Source: Rhodococcus sp. IITR03
Lineage (GTDB): Bacteria > Actinomycetota > Actinomycetes > Mycobacteriales > Mycobacteriaceae
Assembly (NCBI GenBank): GCA_001017865.1
Contig: LATQ01000001.1
Span: 1,495,675 to 1,523,889, forward strand
Direction of reading: 5' to 3'
DNA: 28,215 bases
The notes under the pieces were generated by a model. It saw only the letters and a list, made by a program, of their open reading frames with translations, had not been told where the DNA came from and searched no databases. The translations under genes and the position numbers were made by a program. Shown piece by piece: positions 1 to 14,812 of this stretch. The stretch's first letter is position 1, and each line of letters opens with the position of its first letter.

Positions 1-560
1 CCGGGGCGATCGGCGTCGAGTTGGACGTGAGCGACGAGGACGTCCCGGCCTCGGCCGCACCCGCCCTGCTCGCCGACTACGACGTGGTGCTCACCCACCG
101 CGACGAGCGTTCGGCGCCGCTGTCCGGCCCACGTGTCCACGTCGAGACGCTCATGCGCGAACCGATCGATGTCGTCCTCCCTCCCGGGCACCGGCTCGCG
201 GCGCAGGACCGCGTGCAGGTCGACGAACTGGTGGGGGAGGGCTGGATCAGCGTGCGGGGTGGCTTCCCCGTCGACGACGTGTTGCTCTCCGTCGCGGCGG
301 TGACGGGCATCCGAGCGCGGGTTGTGCACCGCATCAACGACTTCCGTGTCATCGAGGAACTTGTCGCGGCGGGGCACGGGGTGGCCCTGTTGCCGCGGTA
401 TTCGGTTCTGCATCCGGCATTGGTGCGTCTGCCGCTGGCCGGTGTGCGTGCGGCGCGGATCTACGAGCTCGTCACCCGCCCGGGGGCGGCGCGCCGGCCC
501 GCCGTGGGTGCAGTGCTCGACAGCTTCCGGGCCGCGGCGGCACGGAAGCTGTCGATGTGA
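1..560 (+). CDS. LysR-family transcriptional regulator, C-terminal effector-binding part (5' truncated by window edge)
   Basis: The reading frame is open from base 3 and stops at 558-560; the start and DNA-binding domain lie left of the window. The visible ~185 residues look like the second half of a LysR substrate-binding fold: an 'LADYDVVLTHRDE' strand-loop, then 'PIDVVLPPGHRLAAQDRVQVDELVGEGWISV', which is the usual 'LP..HPLA....V.L.DL....WI' pattern, and near the end 'VIEELVAAGHGVALLPRYS', the conserved 'V.AGLGVALLP' stretch. The ligand and targets cannot be told from this part. No frameshift is seen. The gene ends 22 bases before the convergent gene at 583-957. Family assignment is fairly sure; specific function is unknown. 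Confidence 0.8.
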   Translation, partial: GAIGVELDVSDEDVPASAAPALLADYDVVLTHRDERSAPLSGPRVHVETLMREPIDVVLPPGHRLAAQDRVQVDELVGEGWISVRGGFPVDDVLLSVAAVTGIRARVVHRINDFRVIEELVAAGHGVALLPRYSVLHPALVRLPLAGVRAARIYELVTRPGAARRPAVGAVLDSFRAAAARKLSM

Positions 561-582
561 ACGAACGGGTCATCGCGCGGGA

Positions 583-957
583 TCAGGCGAGTGCCTTGGC
601 CTTCAGTGCGTCGAACTCGGTCTGGTCGATGACACCCTCGTCGAGCAGCTTCTTCGCGTCGGCGATGTGCTCGGCGGGCGACTTGCCGGCGACCGAGCGG
701 ATGTAGTCGTCCTGCACGGCCTTGTACTGCGCGGCCTCCTTCGCGGACCGCTCGGCCATTCCGGTGCCGTGGACGATCAGATAGATCAGGCCCGTCAGCC
801 ACGGGAAGACGAGCAGGAAGACGATCCAGATCGCTTTGACCCAGCCGGACTGTTCGCGGTTGCGGAACAGATCCCCGATGATCATCCACAGCATGATCAG
901 GTACGCGATGAATGCGAAGCAGACGACGATGTACCAGATGATGTCCATGAATTCCAT
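583..957 (-). CDS. Small membrane protein with PLDc_N-type transmembrane hairpin and C-terminal SHOCT domain
   Basis: A protein of 124 residues. The N-terminal half has two hydrophobic segments (about residues 6-26 and 40-62) separated by a short charged loop, with the order 'IIGDLFRNREQSGWVKAIWIVFLLVFPWLTGLIYLI' typical of the phospholipase D N-terminal (PLDc_N) membrane module. The C-terminal ~30 residues ('AEHIADAKKLLDEGVIDQTEFDALKAKAL') are a SHOCT motif, a short helical oligomerisation domain. It is probably an oligomeric inner-membrane protein; no catalytic site is present. ATG at 957 is preferred over GTG at 963 because a GGAG lies 7 bases upstream of it. The gene is intact and lies downstream of leuA on the same strand, but a hairpin separates them. 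Confidence 0.8.
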   Translation of the reverse strand: MEFMDIIWYIVVCFAFIAYLIMLWMIIGDLFRNREQSGWVKAIWIVFLLVFPWLTGLIYLIVHGTGMAERSAKEAAQYKAVQDDYIRSVAGKSPAEHIADAKKLLDEGVIDQTEFDALKAKALA

Positions 958-1143
958 ACGCACACTCCGGGTTCGAGCAGAACGACTCTGCGGGACGAGA
1001 ATTGCGGAATTCGACGGATATCACCCGTGAACGGTTCGTTCTCGTCGAACATTCGGAACTGTATCTTTCCGGAGAGTGCGGTAATTGCCCGAAACGGTAT
1101 TTGCGAGATGAATTGTCGGGGTGAAAATTCCCGAAAACGACGA

Positions 1144-1173
1144 ATGCGGTGGACCCTGATGGGCCCACCGCAT
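1144..1173 (-). terminator. Probable leuA transcription terminator hairpin
   Basis: Nine-base perfect arms ATGCGGTGG / CCACCGCAT, extended inward past one mismatch by CCC/GGG, enclose a TGAT loop. The hairpin sits 17 bases past the leuA stop on the minus strand. There is no clear U tract, which is usual in high-GC actinobacteria. The rest of 958-1143 is fairly AT-rich, holds no gene I can support, and probably carries the promoter for the 583-957 gene. Confidence 0.65.
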
Positions 1174-1189
1174 CCGGTTCGGAGACGGA

Positions 1190-4606
<3,417 letters not shown>

Positions 4607-4681
4607 GACGCCCGTCGATGGAAGCCGCGGTCGGTAAGCTGGGCCACTGGACTTGTTCCCGAGACCCGGAGGTTGGCCAGC

Positions 4682-7684
<3,003 letters not shown>

Positions 7685-7688
7685 TGAA

Positions 7689-9193
7689 ATGAGTCTCGCA
7701 CTGCTTCCCGATCACGTGCACACGCTCGTCGTCGGCGCGGGCTTCGGCGGCATCGGTATGACTGCAACACTGTTGCGCGAGAACCCCGACGCGACGTCCT
7801 CGTCCTCGAGCGCGGTGACGACGTCGGCGGAACCTGGCGCGTGAACACCTATCCCGGTGCCGCATGCGATGTTCCGAGCGCGCTGTACTCGTTCTCCTTC
7901 GCGCCAGAACCCGATTGGTCGCGAGCGCACGGCACCCAGGAGGAGATCTACGCGTACCTTCGCCGTGTGGCACGTGAGCAGGGCGTGACCGACCGGACGA
8001 TGTTCGGATGCGAACTGCGCGAGGCCCAGTGGGACGCCGAGCGTGCCGTGTGGCGGATCTCCACCTCCCGCGGCGACCTGACCGCCGACGTGCTCGTCGC
8101 CGCGACCGGCGCCCTCTCCACACCCACATACCCGAAGGTTCCCGGCCTGGAGTTGTTCCGCGGCAAGAAGTTCCACTCGGCCGAATGGGATCACGACCAT
8201 GACCTCACGGGTGAGCGTGTCGCCGTCATCGGTACCGGAGCGTCTGCCATCCAGTTCGTGCCGGCGATCGTCGACCGCGTCGAACATCTCACGCTGTTCC
8301 AGCGCACCGCCTCCTGGGTGATGCCCAAGCACGACCACGTCATCGCGCGGTCGGTCCGCACGCTCTACCGGCGCTTCCCCGTGGCCCAGAAGCTCATGCG
8401 CGGATTCGTGTACGGACAGAAGGAGATCTACGTCGTCGGCATGACGAAGTCCTTCGCCCGCAAGTACTTCTTGCCGCTGTTCGAGGTCCGGGCTCGCCGG
8501 GTGCTGCGCAAGAGCGTGCGCGATCCCGAACTGCGCAAGCGCCTGACCCCCGATTTCGCGATCACCTGCAAGCGGATCCTGTTGTCCAACGACTGGTTCC
8601 CGGCCATCACCCGCCCGAAGGTGGACGTGGTGTCCTCCGGTCTGGCGGCGGTCACCGAGAACGGTGTCGTCGACGACAAGGGCACCGAGTATCCGGTCGA
8701 CACCATCATCTTCGGTACCGGTTTCACGCCGACGGAACCGCCGGTCGCGCATCATATCCGCGGTGGCGACGGCCGCACCCTCGCCGAGACGTGGGACGGC
8801 AGCCCCTCGGCCTATCTCGGTATCACCGTGCCCGGCTTCCCCAACCTGTTCCTCATGTACGGCCCCAACACCAATCTCGGCCACAGCTCGATCGTGTACA
8901 TGCTCGAATCGCAGGCCAACTACATCTCCGACGCGCTGCGCACGATGGAGCGTCGCGGAATCTCGGCCGTGGAGGTGCGCGACGACGCGGTGCGCCGCTA
9001 CACCGCCGATCTCGACCCGGCGTTGAACAACACGGTCTGGAACCAGGGTGGTTGCAGCAGCTGGTACATCGACGAGAAGGGCCGCAACTCCGTGATGTGG
9101 CCGACCTTCACGTGGCAGTACCGGGCGAGGACCAAGCAGTTCGACCCGGAGAGCTACACCGAGTACCGCGCGACGGCAGGAGCGAGCGCATGA
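7689..9193 (+). CDS. Flavin-containing monooxygenase, Baeyer-Villiger type (one apparent frameshift)
   Basis: The repaired protein is about 501 residues. It has an N-terminal FAD Rossmann site 'VVGAGFGGIG' and 'GGTWRVNTYPGAACDVPS', typical of class B flavin monooxygenases. The BVMO fingerprint FxGxxxHxxxW is present as F157-G159-H163-W167. A second Rossmann motif (NADPH) 'VAVIGTGASAIQ' follows, and 'TIIFGTGF' lies near the end. Such enzymes insert oxygen next to a ketone to give an ester or lactone. A G is missing near 7793 (GCGGACGTC). The stop codon overlaps the next start (ATGA), showing tight translational coupling. The substrate cannot be read; partner genes hint at a cyclic or steroidal ketone. 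Confidence 0.88.
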
Positions 9194-10901
9194 CCCATTA
9201 CGACGTCCTCGTCATCGGATCCGGATTCGGCGGCAGCGTGGCAGCACTGCGCGCCACGGAGAAGGGATACAAGGTAGGAGTTCTCGAGGCCGGGCGGCGC
9301 TTCGAGGACGACGAGCTGCCCGAGACGAGCTGGCGGCTGCGCAAGTACCTGTGGGCTCCGCAGCTGGGGTGCTACGGGGTGCAGCGCATGCACCTGCTGC
9401 CCAACGTGCTCGTCATGGCCGGAGCGGGTGTGGGTGGCGGGTCGCTGAACTACGCCAACACCCTGTACAAGCCGCCGACGCCCTTCTTCCGCGACCCGCA
9501 GTGGGGTCACATCACCGACTGGGAAGCGGAACTGACCCCGTACTACGACCAGGCGGCACGGATGCTCGGCGTCCGTCCCAATCCCAGCACCACGCCCGCG
9601 GACGAGGTGATGCGTCAGGTCGCCGACGAGATGGGTGTCGGCCACACCTACACGACCACCCCGGTCGGTGTGTTCTTCGACGAACCCGGTAAGACGGTGC
9701 CCGACCCGTTCTTCGGCGGAGCCGGCCCCGACCGCACCGGCTGCACCGAGTGCGGCAGCTGCATGACGGGTTGCCGTGTGGGAGCGAAGAACACGCTCGT
9801 CAAGAACTACCTCTACCTCGCGGAGAAGGCCGGCGCGCACATCCACGCCCTCACGACGGTGACCCGTGTGGTGCCCCGTGCCGGCGGCGGGTACGAGGTC
9901 CACACCCGCAGCACCGACGGCATCAGGAAGCGCCGCAAGATCTTCACGGCCGACCAGGTGGTGATCGCGGCCGGTACCTACGGCACGGCGCGCCTGCTGC
10001 TCGCGAGCCGCGAAACCGGCGACCTGCCGAACCTGTCGCCGGCTCTCGGCACCGTGGTGCGCACCAACTCCGAGGCGGTGCTCGCCGCGACCGCGCAGGA
10101 CCGCGTCGTCGACTACACGCAGGGTGTGGCCATCACGTCGTCCTTCCACCCCGACGACCACACCCACATCGAACCGGTGCGGTACGGCAAGGGCAGCAAC
10201 CTGATCGGCCTGCTGCAGGCGCTGCTCGTCGACGGTGGCACGCGGATGCCGCGACTGCTGAAGTTCTTCGGTGTCGCCGCGAAGAATCCCGCTGCCTTCC
10301 TCCGCTCCCTGTCGGTGCGGAACTGGTCGGAGCGCACGGTCATCGCTCTCGTGATGCAGACCGACGACAATTCGCTCGAGCTCGCGACCCGGCGCACGCC
10401 GATCGGCGCGGCCTGACCAGCAAGCAGGGACCGGGCACCCCGCCGCCCGAGTGGATCCCGGTGGGCCACGAGGCGGTTCGCCGCGTCGCCGACAAGATCG
10501 ACGGTGACGCCGGCGGTTCGATCGCCGATCTGTTCAACATCCCGATGACCGCGCACTTCCTCGGCGGATGCGCGATCGGCGATTCGCCGCGTACCGGCAC
10601 CGTCGACCCGTACCTGCGGGTCTACGGACACGAGGGTCTGCACGTCGTCGACGGCTCCGCGGTGAGCGCCAACCTCGGCGTGAACCCGTCCCTCACGATC
10701 ACCGCGCAGGCCGAACGTGCGCTGGCGCTGTGGCCGAACAAGGGGGAGAAGGACAACCGCCCCCCGCTGGGGTCGGCCTACGAACCCGTGCAGCCCGTGC
10801 CGCCCGTGCGACCGGCCGTGCCCGTCGAGGCTCCGGCGGCGCTGCGACTGCCCATCACCCCCGTTCGGAAGGAGAGCGCCCGTGCTCTGGACAGTGCCTG
10901 A
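9190..10901 (+). CDS. GMC-family oxidoreductase, cholesterol-oxidase (ChoD) like, with a CxxCxxCxxxC motif (one frameshift)
   Basis: About 570 residues after repair. The FAD-binding site 'VLVIGSGFGGSVAALRATEKG' is at the N-terminus, 'AGAGVGGGSLNYANTL' is the GMC signature region, and the C-terminus has 'HFLGGCAIGDSPRTGTVDPYLRVYGHEGLHVVDGS', the GMC C-terminal domain. These oxidise alcohols, sterols among them, using FAD. Cysteines C185, C188, C191 and C195 form a ferredoxin-like spacing within 'CTECGSCMTGC'; I recall similar cysteines in ChoD-type actinobacterial proteins. A C is missing near 10407 (GGCCGCGGC). The tail after ~residue 530 is Pro/Ala-rich. Start overlaps the monooxygenase stop; the next gene starts inside its end. 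No signal peptide, so cytoplasmic. Confidence 0.85.
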
Positions 10902-11524
10902 GAGCGAGGACGAACGCACCGACTATCCGGTCTCGCCGCCACCACCCTGGCCGGCCGCCGTGCGGGCCACCCTGTGGTGGCATCGCAGCACCCCGGATGC
11001 CGCCCAGTACGGGCCGACCGGCGCGATCCTGCCCATCACGCTCGCGATGATGGTCGACTATCTCGACTCGCCGGTCGGGCCGTACCGCGAGGTGCTGGCC
11101 AGCCCGGTGCTGCGTCGCGGCCTGATCCCGGCGATGGCGGTGCCGTTCATCGCCGTCGACTCCGAGCCGTCGGTGCACGGTGGTCGCGAGCACTGGAAGC
11201 TGCCGAAGGTGCTCGCGAAGTTCGACGGCGACGTCCTCGGTGACTTCTCCGCGACCGGCGCCCGATGGAACGTGGCCACCTCGGCCGCGCCGAAGGTCCG
11301 GAACTGCCGATCGCGGGTGGGCTTACCTTCGCCCAGCCGATCCCCGGTGGCGCCGTCGAACGTGCCACCGCCCGGTTGCGGGGGAAGTTCCGCTACGCGC
11401 GGGTGACCGTCGCGGCGGAGGGACCGACGCTGAGCCACTGGCTGCGCCCGGCACCCACCACGGCATCGTCATCACCTCCGGGCAGATGTCCACGGGCGCG
11501 TCGCGAGTCGTGTCGCGCATGTAG
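10882..11524 (+). CDS. Acetoacetate decarboxylase-like protein (two apparent frameshifts)
   Basis: About 214 residues after repair. Recognisable parts are '[29 protein letters not shown]', '[31 protein letters not shown]' and 'GRCWNV'-like strands, close to the ADC-fold superfamily where a lysine forms a Schiff base; the lysine in 'HWKLPK' sits at the expected place. Many members act on other keto acids or have no known reaction. GTG 10882 lies inside the end of the GMC gene with GGAAGGAGAG just upstream. A C is lost near 11286 and a G near 11450. As the last gene of the tetR operon it probably handles a downstream keto product, but this is inference. Confidence 0.72.
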
Positions 11525-11548
11525 GTCAGCGCCGCACCGATCCTTTTC

Positions 11549-11576
11549 TTGACTTATTCCAGAAAAGGGGCATACT
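11549..11576 (+). promoter_or_regulatory. furA promoter with conserved FurA-box-like sequence
   Basis: TTGACT (11549-11554) and CATACT (11571-11576) are 16 bases apart, with ATTCCAGAAAAGGG between them. I recall a nearly identical sequence at the mycobacterial furA promoter, where FurA binds and represses. The ATG lies 7 bases after the -10 and has no Shine-Dalgarno, so furA mRNA is probably leaderless, as in mycobacteria. Confidence 0.7.
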
Positions 11577-11583
11577 TGGTGTC

Positions 11584-12018
11584 ATGCAACAAGGACACGA
11601 GCATCACTTCGACCCCAAGGAGCAACTGCGCTCCGTGGGTCTGCGGGTGACCGCTCCCCGCGTTGCCGTACTGAGAACCGTTGCCGAGCATCCGCATTCC
11701 GATGCGGATGGAATCGCCGCCCACGTGCGCGACGAACTCGGCTCGGTGTCGACGCAGGCCGTGTACGACGTACTCAAGGCATGCGTGGGGAACGGGTTGC
11801 TCCGCCGGATCGAACCGGCCGGATCACCCGCGCGGTACGAAACCCGCATCGGCGACAACCACCACCACCTCGTGTGCCGCGCATGCGGCACGGTCGTCGA
11901 CATCGATTGCGTCGTCGGGGCCGCACCCTGCCTGACGCCGTCCGACGACCACGGCTTCGTCATCGACGAAGCAGAGGTCACCTTCTGGGGCCTGTGCCCC
12001 GATTGTCGCGCCGACTAG
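11584..12018 (+). CDS. furA: Fur-family redox/metal-responsive repressor FurA
   Basis: 144 residues, intact. The N-terminal winged helix covers '[62 protein letters not shown]'. Metal-binding residues are seen in '[19 protein letters not shown]' and the terminal 'CPDC', giving two CxxC pairs for structural zinc. FurA in mycobacteria represses itself and the adjacent catalase gene until oxidised or demetallated. Here the gene downstream is a monofunctional catalase, not katG, 94 bases away on the same strand, so a similar peroxide-responsive pair is inferred. The start is set by the leaderless promoter just upstream. Confidence 0.9.
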   Translation: MQQGHEHHFDPKEQLRSVGLRVTAPRVAVLRTVAEHPHSDADGIAAHVRDELGSVSTQAVYDVLKACVGNGLLRRIEPAGSPARYETRIGDNHHHLVCRACGTVVDIDCVVGAAPCLTPSDDHGFVIDEAEVTFWGLCPDCRAD

Positions 12019-12033
12019 CGCCCACTCGCTTCA

Positions 12034-12069
12034 CCGGTGGTCCGGCCCCTCCGCGGGCCGAACCACCGG
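12034..12069 (+). promoter_or_regulatory. Hairpin in the furA-katA intergenic region
   Basis: CCGGTGGT-C-CGGCCC / GGGCCG-A-ACCACCGG pairs over 14 bp with a single C/A mismatch and a 6-base loop. It lies 15 bases after the furA stop and 44 before katA. It could be a partial terminator or an mRNA processing/stability element that sets the furA:katA ratio; there is no U tract. A separate katA promoter downstream cannot be excluded. Confidence 0.55.
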
Positions 12070-12112
12070 CTTCGTGTCCCGAGACCCGGAACACACGTAT
12101 TCGGAGGTCATC

Positions 12113-13572
12113 ATGACGAATGCCCGTTACACCACGAACAATGTCGGTATCCCCGTCGCCAGCGACAACGAGTCGCTGACCGCGGGTGCCCAGGGACCGA
12201 TCCTGCTCCACGACCACTACCTGGTCGAGAAGCTCGCACACTTCAACCGCGAGCGGGTGCCCGAGCGTGTCGTGCACGCCAAGGCGCCGGCGCGTTCGGT
12301 GAGCTCGTCGTCACCGAGGACGTCTCCGCCTACACGAAGGCGAAGCTGTTCCAGCCGGGCGCGAAAACCGAGATGCTGGCACGCTTCTCGACGGTCGCCG
12401 GTGAGCAGGGTAGCCCCGACACCTGGCGCGACCCGCGCGGTTTCGCCCTGAAGTTCTACACCGAGGACGGGAACTACGACCTCGTCGGCAACAACACGCC
12501 GATCTTCTTCATCAAGGACCCGATCAAGTTCCCCGACTTCATCCACTCGCAGAAGCGTCTGCCCGGCTCCGGCCTGCGCGACCACACGATGCAGTGGGAC
12601 TTCTGGACCCTGCGTCCCGAGACGGCACATCAGGTCACCTGGCTGATGGGCGATCGTGGCCTGCCGCGCACGTGGCGTCACATGGACGGCTTCGGTTCGC
12701 ACACCTACCAGTGGATCAACGCCGACGGTGAGCGCTTCTGGGTGAAGTACCACTTCAAGACCGACCAGGGCATCGAGTTCCTCACCCAGGACGAGGCCGA
12801 CCGCCTCGCCGGCTCGGATCCCGACTACCACCGCGCCGACCTCTACAAGTCGATCGAGCGCGGCGAGTTCCCGAGCTGGACGCTCCACGTGCAGGTCATG
12901 CCGGTCGCGGAGGCGGAGAACTACCGGTTCAACCCGTTCGACCTGACCAAGGTGTGGTCGCAGAAGGACTACCCGCTGATCAAGGTCGGCACGATGACCC
13001 TGAACCGCAACCCGCGCAACTTCTTCGCGGAGATCGAGCAGGCCGCGTTCGCCCCGTCGAACGTCGTGCCGGGCATCGGTTTCTCGCCCGACAAGATGCT
13101 GCTCGGCCGCGTGTTCTCCTACGCCGACGCCCATCGCTACCGCATCGGCGTCAACCACGCACAGCTGCCGGTGAACTCCGCGAAGGCCGCCCGTGTCGAC
13201 TCCTACAGCAAGGAGGGCAACATGGCCTACACCTTCAACGATCCGCAGACTCCGGTCTACGCACCGAACAGCTTCGGCGGTCCGCACGCCGATCCCGAGC
13301 GGGCCGGTGACGAAGGTCTGTGGAACTTCGGAACCGAGGCCGTGCGTGCGGGATACGTGCAGCACCCCGAGGACGACGACTTCGGTCAGGCGGGCACCCT
13401 CGTCCGCGAGGTGATGGACGACGCGGAGCGCGAACGCCTCGTGAACAACATCGTCGGACACGTCCTCGGCGGTACCTCGGAGGCGCTCTACGAGCGGATC
13501 TTCGAGTACTGGCGCAATGTCGACGAGGAGCTCGGCAAGCGGGTCGAGGCGGGCGTGCGCGCCGGAGCCTGA
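12113..13572 (+). CDS. katA: Monofunctional heme catalase (one apparent frameshift)
   Basis: Breaks down hydrogen peroxide to water and oxygen. The repaired protein is 486 residues, the usual length of small-subunit clade 3 catalases. Catalytic His55 lies in '[26 protein letters not shown]', the distal Asn in '[15 protein letters not shown]', and the proximal heme tyrosine in '[17 protein letters not shown]'. A G is missing near 12284 (AAGGGCGCC). ATG 12113 has CGGAGG 7 bases upstream. The partner is furA immediately before, so expression is likely peroxide-responsive. No signal peptide; cytoplasmic. Confidence 0.96.
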
Positions 13573-13599
13573 CCCGTCACCGGGGGAGATCCGGCGGGA

Positions 13600-13662
13600 T
13601 CAGAGCAGTCCCCACCAGTAGATCAGGGCTGCCAGCGCCAACACGATCAGCGTGGTGTCCAT
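13600..13662 (-). CDS. Candidate 20-residue membrane peptide
   Basis: A short ORF encodes MDTTLIVLALAALIYWWGLL, almost wholly a single hydrophobic helix with an aromatic WW belt near its end. The upstream sequence GGAGGGAG is followed by AGCGAC and the ATG, the strongest Shine-Dalgarno context in this part of the window. It is convergent with katA (28 bases between stops) and bounded upstream by small and large hairpins. I do not recognise a family. It could be a regulatory membrane peptide, a subunit-stabilising micro-protein or a chance ORF; only conservation or expression data would tell. Confidence 0.45.
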   Translation of the reverse strand: MDTTLIVLALAALIYWWGLL

Positions 13663-13727
13663 GTCGCTCTCCCTCCATCCGACGGCAACAACTCCATCTT
13701 CCTCGCAAACGAGGAATTCGGCACAGA

Positions 13728-13767
13728 CGGCAGGGCCGTCCACCTCTTACGGTGGGCGGCCCTGCCG
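13728..13767. terminator. Strong symmetrical hairpin, probable bidirectional terminator
   Basis: CGGCAGGGCCG-TCCACC / GGTGGG-CGGCCCTGCCG pairs over 17 bp (one G-T) around TCTTAC. It separates the katA/peptide region from the hydrolase gene at 13904. A smaller hairpin, CCTCG-CAAA-CGAGG, lies at 13701-13714. No U tract, as expected for this GC content. Confidence 0.7.
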
Positions 13768-13903
13768 GCGCCTGCCGAACATATCGGCTGTTCGAACACG
13801 CGTGTGACAGCTGTGTCGGCTGTGGTTGTTAGGTTGGAGATCCGGGCCGGCGTCGTCACGCGGGGCCGTGTTCGCGCTAGTTCGTCGAAAGGTGTTGTCC
13901 GAC

Positions 13904-14736
13904 ATGGTGATGGGTCCTACCCATGCAGTATCCGGGGCGCTGGTGGGGCTCGTCGTCGCCGATCTGCTTCCTCCCGACTGGGGTGCACCCGCATCCACCG
14001 CGGAGACCTTCGCCTTCGCGGCGGTGTGTTCGGGGGCGGCCCTGCTTCCGGATCTCGACACGGCGCAGTCGACGGTCGCGAGGTCGTTCGGACCCGTGAG
14101 CCAGACCTTCGCCAAGGGCATCGACGCGGTCTCGCTCGGCTACTACTCGCTCACCAAGGCAGCCGCGACCGGAAGCGGCGCGGCGGGCACCGCACCATGA
14201 CGCACACCGCGCTGTTCGCGGCGCTGCTCGGCGCCGGAGTCTCGGCGCTCGTCGCGAGCTTCGGCAGGGAAGCGATCATCGGGGTCCTGTTCGTCACTCT
14301 CGGTCTCGCGCTGCGCGGGCTGTTCGGGTCGTGGGCGAAGAAGCGCGGATGGGTGGTCGTCACCCTGAGCGCGGCGGCACTGTCGATCCTGTCGTGGACG
14401 TGGTTCCCGCAGGAGGTCGCGTCCACTGGCCTGGGGGTCGCGGTGGCCCTCGGATGCGCGACGCACTGTCTCGGCGACGCCATCACCAAGGAGGGCATCC
14501 CCTTCCTCGCGCCGTTCGTGCCCTGGCGCGGGTCGCGCTGGTGGGAGATCAAGCTGCCGTCGGCGTTGTCCATCCGTGCGGGTGGCCCGTTCGAACTCGG
14601 CATCCTCGGTCCGGCCCTCACCGTGGCGGCGGTCGCGATGGCGGTCTGGTCGGTCGACGGCGCGCCCGAACACATCCTCGGCACGTTGGAGGCGTCGGGC
14701 CTGTCGTTCTGGAGCGAAGGTGCCGCACACCGGTAG
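13904..14736 (+). CDS. YdjM-like (DUF457) membrane-bound metal-dependent hydrolase (one apparent frameshift)
   Basis: About 277 residues after repair. The family pattern is visible: 'MGPTHAVSGALVG' with the first His, 'LLPDLDTAQS' for metal-binding Asp residues, 'GGHRTMTHTALFAALLGAG' with two His, and 'CATHCLGDAITKEGIPFLAPF' with another His/Asp set. Four to five hydrophobic segments lie between. Related proteins act at the membrane, often with phospholipid-like or LexA-regulated roles, but the substrate here is unknown. A C is lost near 14179 (GGCCGCGG), which would otherwise truncate the protein at ~98 residues. ATG 13904 is chosen because the conserved 'MGPTHA' follows at once. The sterol oxidase gene follows 76 bases later. 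Confidence 0.8.
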
Positions 14737-14753
14737 CGGTGCTGGAGAATAAA

Positions 14754-14767
14754 GGGAACTTGTTCTA
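14754..14767. promoter_or_regulatory. KstR-like operator upstream of the sterol oxidase gene
   Basis: GGGAACTTGTTCTA matches the palindromic pattern TnnAACnnGTTnnA that I recall for KstR, the TetR repressor of cholesterol catabolism in rhodococci and mycobacteria, at all positions but the first. It lies in an AT-rich patch between the hydrolase stop and the oxidase start. Position before a cholesterol-oxidase-type gene strengthens the case. Binding is not shown. Confidence 0.5.
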
Positions 14768-14812
14768 TTTTTGCGGAGTCCGTGCCCGCAGAACAGAACG
14801 GAACCCGCCCTC

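Noticed and set aside
9154..10167. A 337-codon antisense ORF opposite the GMC oxidoreductase
   Set aside because: Same shadow-frame character; the sense strand encodes clear FAD and GMC motifs throughout.
12217..13461. A 414-codon antisense ORF opposite katA
   Set aside because: It is a high-GC shadow frame: low-complexity Val/Arg/Gly composition, no recognisable domain, and katA on the other strand is certain.
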